A DNA stretch of 64,000 nucleotides from an uncultured Lachnospiraceae bacterium (GCA_910586355.1 CAJUHJ010000013.1:30911-94910), one strand, 5' to 3'; positions 53,295 to 62,541 are shown, counted from the first letter of the stretch. Notes: generated by a model not told the origin, from the letters alone. Made by a program: numbers and translations.

Positions 53295-54317
53295 ATGAAA
53301 AGATTTCATTACAACAAAGCGATCTATTTGATGCTCATTACTGTTTTTTTGTTTTTTGGTTTTGGCTGTACTTTGCCGTCAAAGTCGGAACCTTTAACTA
53401 AAACTGGATTTTATTTTGATACTGTAATTACGATTACACTCTATGACAATGCGGATGAAACTCTGTTAGACGACTGCTTTTCTATGGCAGAAACATATGA
53501 AAATATGTTCAGCGCTACGATTTCTGACAGTGAAATTTCGGAAATCAATCAAGCGAAAGGACTGCCTGTTACGGTAAGTGAAGAAACCGTTGCATTACTG
53601 AAAAAAGGACTGGAATATTGTGAATTAAGCAAAGGAGGATTTGACATTACAATAGGAAAACTCTCTTCTCTTTGGGATTTTTCCGGTAATGAAGAAGGCG
53701 TTCTTCCAGAATCTGATGCACTTGCAAAAGCAGTTTCCACTGTAAATTACCAAAATATCAATATTTCGGGAAATGAAGTGAAACTTTTAAATCCCGAAAC
53801 AGCTATTGATCTAGGCGCCATTGCAAAAGGCTATATTGCAGATAAAATGAAAGCTTTTCTAAATGAAAATGGAATCACTTCTGGTACGATTAACCTTGGA
53901 GGAAATGTATTATGCCTTGGTCCAAAATCAGACGGCTCTCATTATCGCATTGGTATCCAAAAACCTTTCGATACGCAGGGGACAGCGGCCGCAGTTGTGG
54001 AAGTACAGGAAGAAACTGTTGTTTCATCAGGAATATATGAACGGTATTTCGAGCGTGACGATACTATTTACCACCATATTTTAAATCCCAAAACCGGTTA
54101 TCCTTACGACAATCAATTGTTAGGCGTTACTATTATCTGCAAAAATTCGGTTGACGGCGATGGGTTAAGTACGGTCTGTTTTTCCCTGGGTTTAGATAAC
54201 GGCATGGAACTTATTGAATCTATAAAAGATACGGAGGCTGTTTTTATTACCAAAGATTATAAATTCCATTGCTCTTCCGGAATCGGAACCTCCATTCCAT
54301 TTGAAGAACTGAATTAA
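53295..54317 (+). CDS. apbE: FAD:protein FMN transferase ApbE (lipoprotein)
   Basis: A 340-residue ApbE. A signal peptide ends in the lipobox FGFGC (about residue 25). FDTVITITLYDN, GGFDITIGKLSSLWDFS, AIDLGAIAKGYIADKM and INLGGNVLCLG are family motifs. It transfers FMN from FAD onto Thr in RnfG and RnfD; the Rnf operon lies 1.1 kb away on the other strand. GAGGTG precedes the ATG. Its stop overlaps the convergent peptidase stop. Confidence 0.95.
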   Translation: MKRFHYNKAIYLMLITVFLFFGFGCTLPSKSEPLTKTGFYFDTVITITLYDNADETLLDDCFSMAETYENMFSATISDSEISEINQAKGLPVTVSEETVALLKKGLEYCELSKGGFDITIGKLSSLWDFSGNEEGVLPESDALAKAVSTVNYQNINISGNEVKLLNPETAIDLGAIAKGYIADKMKAFLNENGITSGTINLGGNVLCLGPKSDGSHYRIGIQKPFDTQGTAAAVVEVQEETVVSSGIYERYFERDDTIYHHILNPKTGYPYDNQLLGVTIICKNSVDGDGLSTVCFSLGLDNGMELIESIKDTEAVFITKDYKFHCSSGIGTSIPFEELN

Positions 54318-55192
54318 TATTCTTTTTCAAAATGCTGATAATCCTTTACACTGTTCCAATTTCCGCCCCATGTAAAACCCGCCTGGGTAAACAGCTTGTA
54401 TGCAAGATCATTTGTATCAATTTTATAAGAAAACTCTTTCGTACGGTCTGCATATTCTCTTCCGCTCTCCGGCTGGCATACAACGCTTCCGTCAGAAGCA
54501 TTTTTTACATAAGGGTTATACTTTGGATTTAAGTCAATCGCTGTACCGTAACTATGATTTGAAAGTTTACTGCTGCCTGAAATCGTCCGATAATTAAATG
54601 CAGACGTATTATTTTCATTCATAGAACTTTCGTCGTCTGCTCCATATTCATCAATCAATACCATTTTTTCAATTGGATACTGATTTTCATATAATGATTG
54701 AAAAATACGAAGGACATCATCTGCAATCTTTTGATTTACAATCATTTCCCCTACATAAGTATTTCCATCAAATCCATAATACAACATTCTTAAATACGAA
54801 AGCTCTGTAAGTGAAATATGTTCATTTTCCGTAAAAGATTTTCCATTTATCCTTCCGAAAATCCCCTCATCAATTTCATATGAAGTAAACAAAGAAGAAA
54901 GAATTTCTGGCTGTATCATACCTTCCGCTGCTAAATCACCAGCAGACAAATTTAAAATTCGCTGTTTTTCCTGTCCCATTGCCATTGCTTCGGTTATCTT
55001 CTGTTCTGTTTCTTCCATTCTTATATCTTCTGTTTCTATTCCATTATTTTTTGTCTGAAATATAATTTCTTCTGTTTCCTTTGATTCTTCTAATTCCTCT
55101 TGAGAAACAAACAAATCTGACCAAAATAATAATGCCCCGACTGCAGCGATGACTGTCAGACTTAAGATATACCGCATAAAATTATTCCGCAT
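54314..55192 (-). CDS. M15-family D,D-carboxypeptidase (VanY-like) membrane protein
   Basis: A 292-residue protein with an N-terminal membrane helix (about residues 8-24), a Glu-rich spacer and a C-terminal M15 peptidase domain. The zinc motif SNHSYGTAIDLNPKYNPY holds His and Asp ligands, and the last His is in the terminal YQHFEKEY. It likely trims peptidoglycan stem peptides outside the membrane. There is no vanS/vanR or other resistance gene nearby, so a housekeeping role is more likely than glycopeptide resistance. Confidence 0.88.
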   Translation of the reverse strand: MRNNFMRYILSLTVIAAVGALLFWSDLFVSQEELEESKETEEIIFQTKNNGIETEDIRMEETEQKITEAMAMGQEKQRILNLSAGDLAAEGMIQPEILSSLFTSYEIDEGIFGRINGKSFTENEHISLTELSYLRMLYYGFDGNTYVGEMIVNQKIADDVLRIFQSLYENQYPIEKMVLIDEYGADDESSMNENNTSAFNYRTISGSSKLSNHSYGTAIDLNPKYNPYVKNASDGSVVCQPESGREYADRTKEFSYKIDTNDLAYKLFTQAGFTWGGNWNSVKDYQHFEKEY

Positions 55193-55220
55193 TGAATTAC
55201 TCCCAATAGATAATTATTTA

Positions 55221-55249
55221 AATATATACTGCATGATTCCATATTCCAA
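55221..55249 (-). promoter_or_regulatory. Probable promoter of the M15 peptidase gene
   Basis: On the minus strand TTGGAA (55244-55249) and TATATT (55221-55226) are 17 nt apart, about 28 nt before the ATG. It lies downstream of the rnf terminator. Confidence 0.5.
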
Positions 55250-55338
55250 TTCATCAATACTATAAATTGTATCCATTACATCAAATATAACTTGTTCTTT
55301 TTCAGTAGAAGACAACAAATATTTATCTTACGCTACAT

Positions 55339-55377
55339 AAAAAGCCCCCACCACCCCATTAACAGCGTAGTGAGGGC
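55339..55377 (-). terminator. Rho-independent terminator of the rnf operon
   Basis: On the minus strand an 11-bp stem (GCCCTCACTAC with GTGGTGGGGGC, including G-U pairs; 55367-55377 and 55344-55354) is followed by TTTTT. It lies 52 nt after the rnfB stop. Confidence 0.85.
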
Positions 55378-55429
55378 ACTTTTATATCATCAACGCCCTT
55401 ACGGCACAGTCTCTTTCTGCAGCCGTTTA

Positions 55430-56221
55430 TCACAAAATAATTTTCTTTGGACACTTCTGCGCACATACGCCGCATCCGGTACACTTATCCTGATCAATAT
55501 AGGCAATATTGTCCGATACGTGTACTGCGTCCGACGGACAGTTCTTCTCACAAAGCTTACATCCGATACAACCGACGGAACAAGCTTTCATTACGTCTTT
55601 TCCTTTATCTTTTGAGTTACATTGTACAATATGTTGTGCATCATACGGTACTAATTCAATTAAATTCTTCGGACAGGCTGCTACACATTTTCCACACGCT
55701 TTACAAGCCTCTTTATCTACGACTGCAATTCCGTCTACAATATGTACCGCATCAAACGGACATGCCTTTACACAGCTTCCGTATCCAAGACAGCCATAAT
55801 TACAAGATTTGGAACCTCCATTCGGAACAAAAGCCATTGCTGCACAGTCTTCAATTCCTGTATATTCATAATCCTGTTTCGCTTTTTCACAAGTGCCGGC
55901 ACATTTTACAAAAGCTACTTTCTTTGCACCGTCTTCTGCCGAAACACCCATAATTTCACCGATTTTTGCCGCAATCGGCGCGCCGCCTACCGGACATTGG
56001 TTGACTGGGGCTTCCCCTTTTACAATTGCTGCCGCAAGTCCCGAACAGCCGGCATATCCACAGCCGCCACAGTTGTTTCCTGGAAGAACGCCGCAAATTG
56101 CTTCTTCTCTTTCATCTACTTCTACTTTAAACTTCTCCCCAGAAATTCCGAGGAAAAATCCAATAAAAATACCAACGCCGCCGACGATAACAGCGGCAAT
56201 AATGATTGCCTGTATACTCAT
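55430..56221 (-). CDS. rnfB: Rnf complex subunit RnfB (ferredoxin-type)
   Basis: A 263-residue RnfB. It has an N-terminal membrane helix, an Fe-S domain with CGVLPGNNCGGCGYAGC, a central CNYGCLGYGSCVKACP, and two further ferredoxin pairs (CKACGKCVAACP, CIGCKLCEKNCP, CTGCGVCAQKCP). It is the entry point for electrons from reduced ferredoxin. It is the last gene of rnfCDGEAB; AGGAGG precedes the ATG. Confidence 0.97.
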   Translation of the reverse strand: MSIQAIIIAAVIVGGVGIFIGFFLGISGEKFKVEVDEREEAICGVLPGNNCGGCGYAGCSGLAAAIVKGEAPVNQCPVGGAPIAAKIGEIMGVSAEDGAKKVAFVKCAGTCEKAKQDYEYTGIEDCAAMAFVPNGGSKSCNYGCLGYGSCVKACPFDAVHIVDGIAVVDKEACKACGKCVAACPKNLIELVPYDAQHIVQCNSKDKGKDVMKACSVGCIGCKLCEKNCPSDAVHVSDNIAYIDQDKCTGCGVCAQKCPKKIIL

Positions 56222-56234
56222 CTTCTCTTTCCTC

Positions 56235-56810
56235 CTAAATTATTCCTGAGAATCCCATAAACGCAATCGACATCAGGCAGGCAGTAATCAATACGATTGC
56301 TGTGCCCTGAAATGGTTTCGGAATATCATTATATTCGATTTTCTCACGAATTCCAGCCATAATGCAAATTGCAATAAAGAATCCGGCTGCTGTTGCGAGT
56401 CCATTGACAACGCTTTCTAAAATTCCGTATTCTTTCGTTACATTTGTAAGCGCAACGCCAAGAACTGCACAGTTTGTTGTAATCAAAGGCAGGTAAACAC
56501 CAAGACTTTCATACAATGCCGGCATAGATTTTTTCAAAAACATCTCAACAAACTGTACCAGCGCCGCAATGACAAGAATAAATACGATTGTCTGCAAATA
56601 CTGCGTATCCGTAGGCATCAGGATAAATTTGTATATCAAAGCCGTTACAAAAGAAGCAATACCTATAACAAAGATAACAGCCCCGCCCATTCCGGCAGCA
56701 GTTTCCGTTTTCTTTGATACGCCTAAAAACGGACAGATACCTAAAAATTGACTCAATACAACGTTATTTACAATTGCTGAACCAATTGCGATTAATAATA
56801 ATGTTTTCAT
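56235..56810 (-). CDS. rnfA: Rnf complex subunit RnfA
   Basis: A 191-residue membrane protein with six helices, homologous to NqrE and RnfE. It carries the conserved Cys in GICPFLGVSKK and TTNCAVLGVAL; with RnfE these coordinate a membrane-embedded Fe-S centre in the family. The ATG follows GGAGG. Confidence 0.97.
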   Translation of the reverse strand: MKTLLLIAIGSAIVNNVVLSQFLGICPFLGVSKKTETAAGMGGAVIFVIGIASFVTALIYKFILMPTDTQYLQTIVFILVIAALVQFVEMFLKKSMPALYESLGVYLPLITTNCAVLGVALTNVTKEYGILESVVNGLATAAGFFIAICIMAGIREKIEYNDIPKPFQGTAIVLITACLMSIAFMGFSGII

Positions 56811-56821
56811 CCGCTAACCTC

Positions 56822-57514
56822 CTATTCTGCTTTTTTACCGGTACACATTGCAGACTGGCCGCAATGCGCACAATCGCCGGTCAGACAGCCTGACGGTGCG
56901 GCAAGCGGTTTGCCTTTTGCTTCCATCTTCTCTCTGACAATGTTCATGATTGCAACTAAAAACGCAAGTACAAGGAATGCTCCCGGAGCCATAACAAAGA
57001 TTGTAATAGGAGTAAACCATTCTAAAGAAAGAACTTGAACGCCGAAAATCTGTCCAGCGCCTAAAATTTCACGAATGATTCCAATACATGTCAGACCAAA
57101 TGTAAATCCAAGCCCCATGCCGATTCCGTCAAAAATAGACGGAATAACCGGATTTTTCGAAGCATAACTTTCGGCACGTCCAAGAATAATACAGTTTACA
57201 ACGATCAAAGGAATATATACTCCAAGCTGTACAGCCAAATCCGGCGTATATGCCTTCATTAAGAATTCTACAACTGTAACAAGCGAAGCTACAATTACAA
57301 TAAATGCCGGCATACGCACACCGTCAGGAATTACTTTTCGGAATGCAGAAATTAAAAGGTTGGAAAACACAAGCACTAACGTCGTAGAAAGTCCCATGCC
57401 AAGCCCATTCATTGCCGCTGTTGTTACAGCAAGCGTCGGACACATACCAAGCATCAAAACAAATGTTGGATTCTCTTTTATCAATCCATTCGATAAACGT
57501 TCCATATTCTTATT
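56822..57514 (-). CDS. rnfE: Rnf complex subunit RnfE with Cys-rich C-terminal tail
   Basis: A 230-residue membrane protein with six helices; LMLGMCPTLAVTT and VNCIILGRAE hold the conserved Cys. After the last helix there is an unusual tail with four Cys in a C-x4-C-x2-C-x5-C pattern (CLTGDCAHCGQSAMC), suggesting a metal or Fe-S site. The start at 57514 is preceded by GGAGGAG, 2 nt past the rnfG stop. Confidence 0.95.
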   Translation of the reverse strand, partial: NKNMERLSNGLIKENPTFVLMLGMCPTLAVTTAAMNGLGMGLSTTLVLVFSNLLISAFRKVIPDGVRMPAFIVIVASLVTVVEFLMKAYTPDLAVQLGVYIPLIVVNCIILGRAESYASKNPVIPSIFDGIGMGLGFTFGLTCIGIIREILGAGQIFGVQVLSLEWFTPITIFVMAPGAFLVLAFLVAIMNIVREKMEAKGKPLAAPSGCLTGDCAHCGQSAMCTGKKAE

Positions 57515-57516
57515 CA

Positions 57517-58128
57517 TTATTCTGCTCCTCCTTCCAAAACATTCCGGAAGTATGTAATACAAGCATTGACTCCGTTTGTCATAGCTTTTGATGTAATCGT
57601 AGCGCCGGAGATAGATTCAATTTCAGATTCCGATGCCGGCGCAGACTTTACAACGCTGAAATTTTCTGCCTGCTTGCCTGCAAATTGAGAGGAAAATTCA
57701 TCATTTTTTGCTTTATCTCCAAGCCCAGGAGTCTCGGCAATGCTTGTAATCGAATATCCATTTACAATACCGTCGTTTGTAATTCCTACGGAAAATGTAA
57801 TATTTGCCTGGCTGCCATCTTTTGCCGTTACTGTCACAACATAGCCCATAGGAGCCCCGCCGCCGTCTTTTGCAATCTGAACGTCTGTAATTTCATCTGC
57901 AAATCCGTTTTCTTCCATTAAAGACGCAGCAGCTTCTTTATCAAAAGATTCATATGCCTCAAAACTATCGGCGTCTGCAAAAACTTTCTGATACGCAGCC
58001 TGTGCAGTTTTCGCATCTGCTGCCGCAATTGGTTCTTTTGTAATGTCGTAGACAAGTCCTAAGACAAAGCCAAGTACTAAGGTAAATGCTGTTAAAATCA
58101 ATGCATCATGCACAATTTTTTTATTCAT
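57517..58128 (-). CDS. rnfG: Rnf complex subunit RnfG (flavoprotein)
   Basis: A 203-residue protein with one N-terminal membrane helix and an extracytoplasmic FMN-binding domain. The covalent flavinylation motif SGATITSKAM (Thr modified by ApbE) is near residue 174. GGYVVTVTAKDGS-like strands and TPGLGDKAK are typical. AGGAGGG precedes the ATG. Confidence 0.96.
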   Translation of the reverse strand: MNKKIVHDALILTAFTLVLGFVLGLVYDITKEPIAAADAKTAQAAYQKVFADADSFEAYESFDKEAAASLMEENGFADEITDVQIAKDGGGAPMGYVVTVTAKDGSQANITFSVGITNDGIVNGYSITSIAETPGLGDKAKNDEFSSQFAGKQAENFSVVKSAPASESEIESISGATITSKAMTNGVNACITYFRNVLEGGAE

Positions 58129-58129
58129 A

Positions 58130-59062
58130 TCATTTTCCCTCCTTTACCTGTCCAAATGCTCTTGGAATCGTAATTTTTTCAATCATAGGAACAAGAAGAT
58201 TGCTCAAAATAATTGCAAACGACACACCTTCTGCATTTGCGCCGAACAAACGGAAAAGCCCGGTTAAGATACCAAGACATATCCCAAAAAGAATTTTACC
58301 ATTTGGAGTAATTGGAGAAGTTACGTAATCCGTCGCCATAAAAAATGCGCCAAGCATCAGTCCGCCTCCGCAAAGCTGTGCTGTAATATAATTCCAGTCA
58401 AATCCATGACCGCCAAAAATCAAAATAAAAAGAACAAATGTTAAAATATAAGAGCCTGGAATTCTTAAATCAATAACCCCCATCAAAATCAGGAAAATCG
58501 CTCCAATTACAATCGCTATTACAGAAGTTTCACCAATTGTACCCGCTGTTTTTCCGATTAACATATTGAACGTATTGACAGCCTCTCCGTTGCGCATAGC
58601 TGCAAGCGGGGTTGCGCCTGTATATTCATCAATAACAAAATTTGTCATATCAGCTGCAAATGCAATCAAAAGAAAACATCTTGCGCCAAGCGCCGGGTTC
58701 ATAAAGTTTTGTCCTAATCCGCCAAACATCATTTTTACAATTACAATTGCAAATACACCGCCGAGTACAGCTTCCCACCATGGCAGTGTGGCTGGAAGGT
58801 TTAAGGCCAGCAACAGTCCCGTCAATACAGCGCTGTAATCATTAATCGTACTTTTTTTATGTATAATCTTTTCAAAAATCCATTCAGAAGCAACACAGGT
58901 TGCAATTGTTATTAGAATCAACATCAATGCACGAATTCCAAAGTTGTAAACTCCAAAACACGCAGTCGGCAGCAAAGCAATAATTACATACAGCATAATC
59001 CGGCTGCTGCTGTCTTTGGAACGAACATGCGGTGATGATGATACATGATATAAGTCACTCAC
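58130..59062 (-). CDS. rnfD: Rnf complex subunit RnfD (flavoprotein)
   Basis: A 310-residue polytopic protein. Flavinylation motif TGATPLA (Thr modified by ApbE) is near residue 155; GQNFMNPALGARCFLL and ATDYVTSPITPNGK are conserved. The likely start is GTG at 59062 with AGAGGTG upstream; an ATG at 59083 is in frame but poorly placed. Together with RnfG it carries electrons across the membrane. Confidence 0.95.
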   Translation of the reverse strand: MSDLYHVSSSPHVRSKDSSSRIMLYVIIALLPTACFGVYNFGIRALMLILITIATCVASEWIFEKIIHKKSTINDYSAVLTGLLLALNLPATLPWWEAVLGGVFAIVIVKMMFGGLGQNFMNPALGARCFLLIAFAADMTNFVIDEYTGATPLAAMRNGEAVNTFNMLIGKTAGTIGETSVIAIVIGAIFLILMGVIDLRIPGSYILTFVLFILIFGGHGFDWNYITAQLCGGGLMLGAFFMATDYVTSPITPNGKILFGICLGILTGLFRLFGANAEGVSFAIILSNLLVPMIEKITIPRAFGQVKEGK

Positions 59063-59083
59063 AAAAATACACCTCTTTCTCAA

Positions 59084-60403
59084 TTATTTTTTTCTCTTTG
59101 CCGCTAATACCTGCTTTTTCATGGTTTTAACAGACTGTGCCAACGGACGCCTTGCCGGACAGACATAGCTGCAGCTTCCACATTCTACACATTCCAGCCC
59201 ATGCCAAGTTTCAAAAACATCGCTTTGCCCGCGTTCAGAATAATCTGCAAGCCTTGACGGCACTAAGAGCTCTGGACATGCTTCTACACAACGGCCGCAG
59301 TTAATACATGCAGTTGTTTCATATGCCGCCACTTCATCTTCTGTAAAGCAAAGAAGCGATGACGTCGTCTTTGTCGTTGGAACGTCTAAATCAAACATGG
59401 CAAATCCCATCATAGGACCTCCGGCAATCATTTTTTTACAGTCTGTTTGAAATCCTCCGGCTGCTTCTAATAATTCCCGATAATTTGTCCCAATGCAGAC
59501 AAAAAAGTTCTGCGGATCTGCAATCGCATTTCCTGTCACTGTGAAAATCCGGTTCATAAGCGGCTGTCCAAGTATAACGGCATTGTAAATTGCCACTAAT
59601 GTCTCCACATTATCTACAATACAGCCTGCATCTGCCGGAAGCATTTTCGAATTAATTGAACGTTTCGTAACAGCATAAATAAGCTGACGCTCGCCGCCCT
59701 GCGGATATTTGGTCTGTAAAGGCACCACTTCCATGCGGGATTCATTTTTCACCAGTTCGGAAAGTTTTGCAATACAGTCCGGCTTATTATCCTCTATACC
59801 AAATACACCTTTTGCTTTCGGGAAAAGCTGTAATACAACTCTCATTCCAGCAACCAGTTTTTCCGGCTGCTCTATCATTCTACGGTAATCAGAGGTCAGA
59901 TACGGTTCACATTCTGCACAATTGGCAATAATATACTCAATCTTGTCCGGTTCTTTCGGAGATAATTTGACGTGAGTAGGAAAACCTGCGCCGCCCATTC
60001 CCACGACTCCGGCTTCTTTAATTTTGCCTATGATTTCTTCATTGGAAAGAGATGAACTATCCGATAATGCCGTATATTCCACTTCTTTCATTTCACCATC
60101 GCTTTCAACTACGATTGATTTAACCATATCACCAACAGTTACACGGCGAGGTTCAATCGCTTTGACAGTTCCGGATACCGATGCATAAATCGGTGCAGAT
60201 ACAAAGCCGCCTGCTTCGGCGATCTTTTGTCCACGTAAGACAGTATCCCCGACAGCGACAATTGGATTTGCCGGCGCTCCGATATGTTGTGACAGCGGAT
60301 ATACCAGCTCTCCCTTGGGTAATAATTCACGGATTGGCTTATCTTTCGATAAGTCTTTGCCATCATATGGATGGACGCCGCCTTTAAATGTCATTAAACC
60401 CAT
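59084..60403 (-). CDS. rnfC: Rnf complex subunit RnfC (NADH-interacting)
   Basis: A RnfC of about 439 residues. It has an N-terminal barrel (TFKGGVHPYDGKDLSKDKP), an NADH/FMN-binding region (GMGGAGFPTHVKL, ANCAECEPYLTSDYR) and two 4Fe-4S motifs near the C-terminus (CINCGRCVEACP, CVECGSCSYVCP). It exchanges electrons with NAD. I chose the ATG at 60403, which gives the family N-terminus; the ATG at 60454 would add 17 residues and has an AGGG site. First gene of the operon. Confidence 0.95.
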   Translation of the reverse strand: MGLMTFKGGVHPYDGKDLSKDKPIRELLPKGELVYPLSQHIGAPANPIVAVGDTVLRGQKIAEAGGFVSAPIYASVSGTVKAIEPRRVTVGDMVKSIVVESDGEMKEVEYTALSDSSSLSNEEIIGKIKEAGVVGMGGAGFPTHVKLSPKEPDKIEYIIANCAECEPYLTSDYRRMIEQPEKLVAGMRVVLQLFPKAKGVFGIEDNKPDCIAKLSELVKNESRMEVVPLQTKYPQGGERQLIYAVTKRSINSKMLPADAGCIVDNVETLVAIYNAVILGQPLMNRIFTVTGNAIADPQNFFVCIGTNYRELLEAAGGFQTDCKKMIAGGPMMGFAMFDLDVPTTKTTSSLLCFTEDEVAAYETTACINCGRCVEACPELLVPSRLADYSERGQSDVFETWHGLECVECGSCSYVCPARRPLAQSVKTMKKQVLAAKRKK

Positions 60404-60471
60404 GTTTCGTGCCCCACTTTCTTCTAATATTCTTTTAGTTTTATTAAAATACATGAAAACCCTATTGTTTT

Positions 60472-60480
60472 ATTATAACA
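60472..60480 (-). promoter_or_regulatory. Extended -10 promoter of the rnf operon
   Basis: On the minus strand TGTTATAAT forms an extended -10 (TGn-TATAAT; hexamer 60472-60477). The -35 region is weak (CTGTAA at 17 nt). The leader would be about 10 or 60 nt, depending on which rnfC start is used. Confidence 0.6.
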
Positions 60481-60573
60481 TAATTTGTCGATTTTTACAG
60501 AGGCTTTTTGTATTTTTTTAAGTAAAATATGCTATTATATAAAATATCACTTAAAAAAAGAAAGGATTTTTCT

Positions 60574-61653
60574 ATGAAACAAATACATAACACAATACCA
60601 TTGCCGGATGATCCTTATGTACAACGTTACTTTTCCGATTCCTGTGCTTTTTTTGATATTGAAACGACTGGATTTTCTGCAAAAACTGCTTTCGTTTATT
60701 TAATTGGGATGGCAGTAAGAAGAGGAGATACAATACATATCTATCAGTTTTTTGCACAAAACCAGGCAAACGAGGCAGAACTAATAAACTGCTTCTATCA
60801 AAAGCTATGTGAATTTTCTACAATTATTACATTTAATGGAAAAGGATTTGATATTCCCTTTTTAAAAGCCAGGGAACAGGTTCACGGATATTCGAATAAC
60901 TGGGAACAATTTGAATCTTGGGATTTGTATAAAACGACAGGAAAACTAAATAATATTTTGAAACTGCAAAATAGAAAACAAAAAACAATCGAACGGTTCC
61001 TTGGAATAGAAAGAGAAGATTTATATAGTGGCGGCGATTTGATTCCAGTCTATTTTTCATATGAAAAAAATCAAAATGCTGATTTGGAAGAATTGCTGCT
61101 TTTACATAACTATGAAGACGTTTTGGGGATGACTAAACTGCTGGCGCTGCTTTCGTATCTGGAATTTTTAGAAACTCCCATTCATATATCCCATATTTGC
61201 GTTCAGGAACATACGAAAGGACAAGCACTTATGCTGGTACTTTCTTCACCAATACCTTTTCCAAAGCAGACGCTTTACCAAAAGGACTTTATTAACTTAA
61301 AGTTTAGGCAGAAAGATGTCTGTTTGTATATAGACATTCTTCACCATGAACTTCGATTTTATTTTGAAAACTATAAAGATTATTATTATCTCCCTGATGA
61401 AGATATGGCAATCCATAAAAGCGCAGCTGCATTTGTCGATTCTTCCCATAAGAAAAAAGCGACTGCCGCCACCTGCTATACAAAGCGCACAGGCGACTTT
61501 CTGCCACAGGCAGATACATTATTTACGCCATGTTTTTATCCGGAAAAGAAAACAAAAAATTCTTATTTTGAAATGCAGAAAAATTTTATTACAGATACAG
61601 ATTCAGTCACGGCATATGCAAAGCATCTGTTAGAAATCTGTTATTCTAATTAA
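60574..61653 (+). CDS. RNase H-like 3'-5' exonuclease-fold protein (YprB type)
   Basis: A 359-residue protein. The DEDD-type fold is visible: FFDIETTGFS (first Asp/Glu pair), TFNGKGFDIPFLKAR (second Asp), WDLYKT and HNYEDVLGM (last Asp). Residues 1-210 form the nuclease domain, and the rest is unassigned. YprB-family proteins are predicted nucleases without a proven substrate. GAAAGGA fixes the ATG at 60574. It is divergent from rnf and convergent with cheR. Confidence 0.85.
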   Translation: MKQIHNTIPLPDDPYVQRYFSDSCAFFDIETTGFSAKTAFVYLIGMAVRRGDTIHIYQFFAQNQANEAELINCFYQKLCEFSTIITFNGKGFDIPFLKAREQVHGYSNNWEQFESWDLYKTTGKLNNILKLQNRKQKTIERFLGIEREDLYSGGDLIPVYFSYEKNQNADLEELLLLHNYEDVLGMTKLLALLSYLEFLETPIHISHICVQEHTKGQALMLVLSSPIPFPKQTLYQKDFINLKFRQKDVCLYIDILHHELRFYFENYKDYYYLPDEDMAIHKSAAAFVDSSHKKKATAATCYTKRTGDFLPQADTLFTPCFYPEKKTKNSYFEMQKNFITDTDSVTAYAKHLLEICYSN

Positions 61654-61681
61654 AATAAGAATATATTTCAATATAAAAACA

Positions 61682-61706
61682 CCGCCCTATCACATCCATA
61701 GGGCGG
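61682..61706. terminator. Bidirectional terminator between the YprB-like gene and cheR
   Basis: A perfect 9-bp stem CCGCCCTAT/ATAGGGCGG (61682-61690, 61698-61706) with a 7-nt loop. The minus strand follows with TGTTTTTAT (terminating cheR) and the plus strand with ATATTGTTCTTCTTT. Confidence 0.85.
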
Positions 61707-61719
61707 ATATTGTTCTTCT

Positions 61720-62496
61720 TTACTCTTTGGAAAAAAAGAACGCATTATTCCTGTTATAATGTAATTCTTTATAATTTAAAATCTGTTCTGTACTGCCAAT
61801 GAATAAAATTCCATCTTTTGTAAGAGCCTGGTTAAACTTTTTGTATATGTCTTCTTTTGCCTCTTCTGTAAAATATATCAAAACATTCCGGCATACAATT
61901 AAATGACAGCCAGACGGATAGGAATCTTTTAACAGATTATGTTCTTTGAACTCTACGCGGGATTTAATCTCTTTGGAAATCTGATAAGAAGCTCCTACTT
62001 GTGTAAAATATTTTCGTTTAAATTCATCGGGTACAGAAGCAATGCTTTTCGCATTGTAAAGACCTCTGCGAGCGGTATCAATGACCTGTTTATCAATATC
62101 TGTGGCAATAATTTTAATTTGATTTAAAGGTAAATGTCTGGAAAACGCCATCACAAGCGAATACGGCTCATCTCCAGTAGAACATGCTGCACTCCAGATT
62201 TTTAAATTTTTGCCAAATCTTTGAATCAAATCCGGAATCACTTTGTTTTCTAATTGCTTCCACTGCTCCGGATTGCGATAAAACTCAGACACATTGATAG
62301 TCAGGAAATTCACAAACTGCTCGAATTTCTCTTTATCCTGCTTGATCAAGCTTACGTATTCATCATAGGATGTAATTTTATTCTTGTTAATCAGAGTATC
62401 AATTCTTCTGCGCATCTGGTTTTCTTTATAAGAACTCAAATCAATCTGCGTTAAAGAAAAAATACTTTTCTTAAATTTTTCGTAATCGCCAAGCAT
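61720..62496 (-). CDS. cheR: CheR-type protein-glutamate methyltransferase
   Basis: A 258-residue CheR with an N-terminal helical domain (YKENQMRRRIDTLI) and an SAM-dependent methyltransferase domain (IWSAACSTGDEPYSLVMAF, ATDID, CRNVLIYF). It methylates chemoreceptors. No other chemotaxis gene is in the window. It follows the S1-domain gene by 45 nt with GGAGG upstream. Confidence 0.93.
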   Translation of the reverse strand: MLGDYEKFKKSIFSLTQIDLSSYKENQMRRRIDTLINKNKITSYDEYVSLIKQDKEKFEQFVNFLTINVSEFYRNPEQWKQLENKVIPDLIQRFGKNLKIWSAACSTGDEPYSLVMAFSRHLPLNQIKIIATDIDKQVIDTARRGLYNAKSIASVPDEFKRKYFTQVGASYQISKEIKSRVEFKEHNLLKDSYPSGCHLIVCRNVLIYFTEEAKEDIYKKFNQALTKDGILFIGSTEQILNYKELHYNRNNAFFFSKE

Positions 62497-62541
62497 ATAT
62501 TATCCTCCGCTTTTTTATATTTTATAACAGTTTATTCCATC

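Noticed and set aside
54314..55192. VanY-type vancomycin resistance gene
   Set aside because: The M15 fold alone is common in peptidoglycan remodelling; no vanR/S/H/A/X genes or mobile context are present.
55447..56260. Several overlapping open frames opposite rnfB
   Set aside because: They arise from the Cys- and Pro-rich codon pattern of the ferredoxin domains; RnfB on the minus strand is unambiguous.
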